A stretch of 7,250 bases of DNA from assembly GCA_003282055.1 (NCBI GenBank), contig QCAD01000033.1:1-7250 (forward strand), in the 5' to 3' direction. The translations under genes and the position numbers were made by a program. The notes below the pieces were generated by a model. The model was given only the letters and a program-made list of their open reading frames with translations, was not told the DNA's origin and did not search any database. This DNA comes from Pelagibacteraceae bacterium AG-339-N18. Lineage in GTDB: Bacteria > Pseudomonadota > Alphaproteobacteria > Pelagibacterales > Pelagibacteraceae. Shown here in pieces: positions 6,475-7,250 of this stretch. How positions within the stretch are numbered: position 1 is the stretch's first letter; the number at the start of each line of letters is the position of its first letter.

Positions 6475-6777
6475 TTAAAGTACCACTTCAAAACCTTCAA
6501 AGTTAGGTGCTCCAAGATATAAATCTTTATGTTGTCCCGCATTTTTATGAGCTAATCTAAAATTTTCTGATTTAGTCCAGTTAATAAAATCATCTTTAGA
6601 ATTCCAAATACTATGAGAGGCGTATAATGAAAATTCCTCATTTTTTTCACCTTTAACTAAATGGAACTCTTTAAAACCTTTAACATCACTAAGGTGTGTA
6701 TCTCTTTCCCTCCAAACCTTTTCAAACTCGGCTTCTTTACCTAACACAATTTTAAACCTATTCATTGCGATAAACAT
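6475..6777 (-). CDS. IsdG-like heme-degrading monooxygenase (ABM domain)
   Basis: A 100-residue protein of the antibiotic biosynthesis monooxygenase (ABM) superfamily with features of IsdG-type heme oxygenases, which open heme to release iron. The N-terminus MFIAMNRFKI closely resembles staphylococcal IsdI. The Asn-Trp-His catalytic triad of that group appears at Asn6, Trp67 (DFINWTKSE) and His77 (LAHKNA), essentially the same numbering as IsdG/IsdI. GFKEFHLVKG (34-43) and SHSIWNSKDDF (54-64) are the usual strand segments. Whether it degrades heme in this organism is inference from these residues; some ABM proteins act on other substrates. The start at 6777 is preferred over Met5 because it aligns with IsdI. 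It has only a weak GAG upstream. It follows the nrdB stop by 43 bases and could be read through from nrdB or from its own promoter in that AT-rich gap. Confidence 0.8.
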   Translation of the reverse strand: MFIAMNRFKIVLGKEAEFEKVWRERDTHLSDVKGFKEFHLVKGEKNEEFSLYASHSIWNSKDDFINWTKSENFRLAHKNAGQHKDLYLGAPNFEGFEVVL

Positions 6778-6820
6778 TAGAGAATGCTCATTTGATATTT
6801 ATATGTATGTAATTTATATA
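6778..6820 (-). other. AT-rich gap between nrdB and the heme monooxygenase gene
   Basis: These 43 bases are almost all A/T. On the minus strand they include TATAAA- and CATATAAAT-like runs that could serve as a -10 element for the downstream genes. I see no convincing -35 partner and no terminator hairpin after nrdB, so read-through from nrdB is equally possible. Confidence 0.25.
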
Positions 6821-7250
6821 TTAACTAAAAGCTTCTACCCAAGTTCCTTGTGTGGATGCTTTAGAATATTCAGTTGCACGACCTTCAAAAAAGTTCATGT
6901 GCTCAACAGCATTTAGCATTGTATCTAACCAACCTAATGGATTTTTTTGGACATCATAAATAGGCTCTAGACCTAATTGAACTAATCTTCTGTTTCCAAT
7001 AAATCTAATGTAATCTTTGACTTCTTTTGCAGTCAAGCCTTCCATTGGACCCATTTCAAAAGCTAAATCAATAAAAGCATCTTCGTGTTCTATGATGGTT
7101 CTGCAAGCTTCGTAAAGTTCTTTTTTTAATTTTGCATTCCATATCTCTGGATTTTCTTTTATGAATTCTTTGAAAATTCTAATCATTGAATTGCAATGAA
7201 GAGTCTCATCTCTGACAGACCAGGTAACTATCTGACCCATTCCTTTCATT
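6821..7250 (-). CDS. nrdB: Ribonucleotide reductase class I beta subunit NrdB, C-terminal part
   Basis: NrdB houses the diiron centre and tyrosyl radical that drive NrdA to reduce ribonucleotides to deoxyribonucleotides in the cytoplasm. Only about the last 143 residues are in the window and the start lies beyond 7250; the Met codon at 7247-7249 is internal. The segment VTWSVRDETLHCNSM contains the E-x-x-H iron-ligand pair, corresponding to Glu238 and His241 of E. coli R2. Later hallmarks are the helix IIEHEDAFIDLAFEMG, the GNRRLVQLGLEPIYDV segment, and NFFEGRATEYSKAS near the end, which carries the conserved C-terminal Tyr of the radical-transfer path. The radical tyrosine itself would be upstream and cannot be checked. 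nrdA is probably further right, but that is inference. It is first of the minus-strand genes seen here. Confidence 0.94.
   Translation of the reverse strand, partial: MKGMGQIVTWSVRDETLHCNSMIRIFKEFIKENPEIWNAKLKKELYEACRTIIEHEDAFIDLAFEMGPMEGLTAKEVKDYIRFIGNRRLVQLGLEPIYDVQKNPLGWLDTMLNAVEHMNFFEGRATEYSKASTQGTWVEAFS

Noticed and set aside
7247..7249. Minus-strand ATG at 7249 as the start of nrdB
   Set aside because: The protein from here would lack the first two-thirds of NrdB, including the first iron ligands and the radical Tyr. The gene simply runs out of the window.
1..7250. CRISPR arrays, tRNA or rRNA genes, insertion sequences, integrase or attachment sites
   Set aside because: I saw no spaced direct repeats, cloverleaf-like sequence, transposase motifs or terminal inverted repeats; the window is almost entirely protein-coding.

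Overview
The window is AT-rich, with lysine- and asparagine-heavy proteins, short intergenic gaps and overlapping genes. Together with the type of methylcitrate-cycle, NrdB and DUF4149 proteins seen, this suggests a streamlined marine alphaproteobacterium of the SAR11/Pelagibacterales kind. That assignment is inference from style and was not tested by a search.

Layout. Positions 1-2893 (+) hold the end of a methylcitrate-cycle operon: the C-terminal part of prpD, then prpB and prpC, joined by one-base TAATG stop/start overlaps. These genes would take propionyl-CoA through 2-methylcitrate and 2-methylisocitrate to pyruvate plus succinate. A 117-base gap (2894-3010) holds a perfect 16-base palindrome and precedes a second plus-strand operon (3011-5846). 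This encodes a PhyH-type Fe(II)/2-oxoglutarate dioxygenase, a class I SAM methyltransferase, and EgtD, the L-histidine N-alpha-methyltransferase that makes hercynine. All three are joined by ATGA overlaps. From 7250 down to 5864 the minus strand carries the C-terminal end of nrdB (class I ribonucleotide reductase beta subunit), an IsdG-like heme-degrading monooxygenase, a 61-residue protein I do not recognise, and a four-helix DUF4149/TMEM205-like membrane protein. The two arms converge on a hairpin at 5852-5878.

The most interesting part is the middle operon. EgtD normally works with the sulfoxide synthase EgtB in ergothioneine synthesis. Here no egtB is visible, and egtD is instead translationally coupled to an oxygenase and a second methyltransferase. 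Those two genes look unlike egtD and the prp genes in composition: about 7.5% lysine against about 19% in EgtD and 13% in PrpC, by hand count. They therefore look like a laterally acquired pair joined to a host-like egtD. A pathway to a hydroxylated or further methylated histidine-betaine (hercynine) derivative is a reasonable hypothesis, but the product cannot be read from the sequence.
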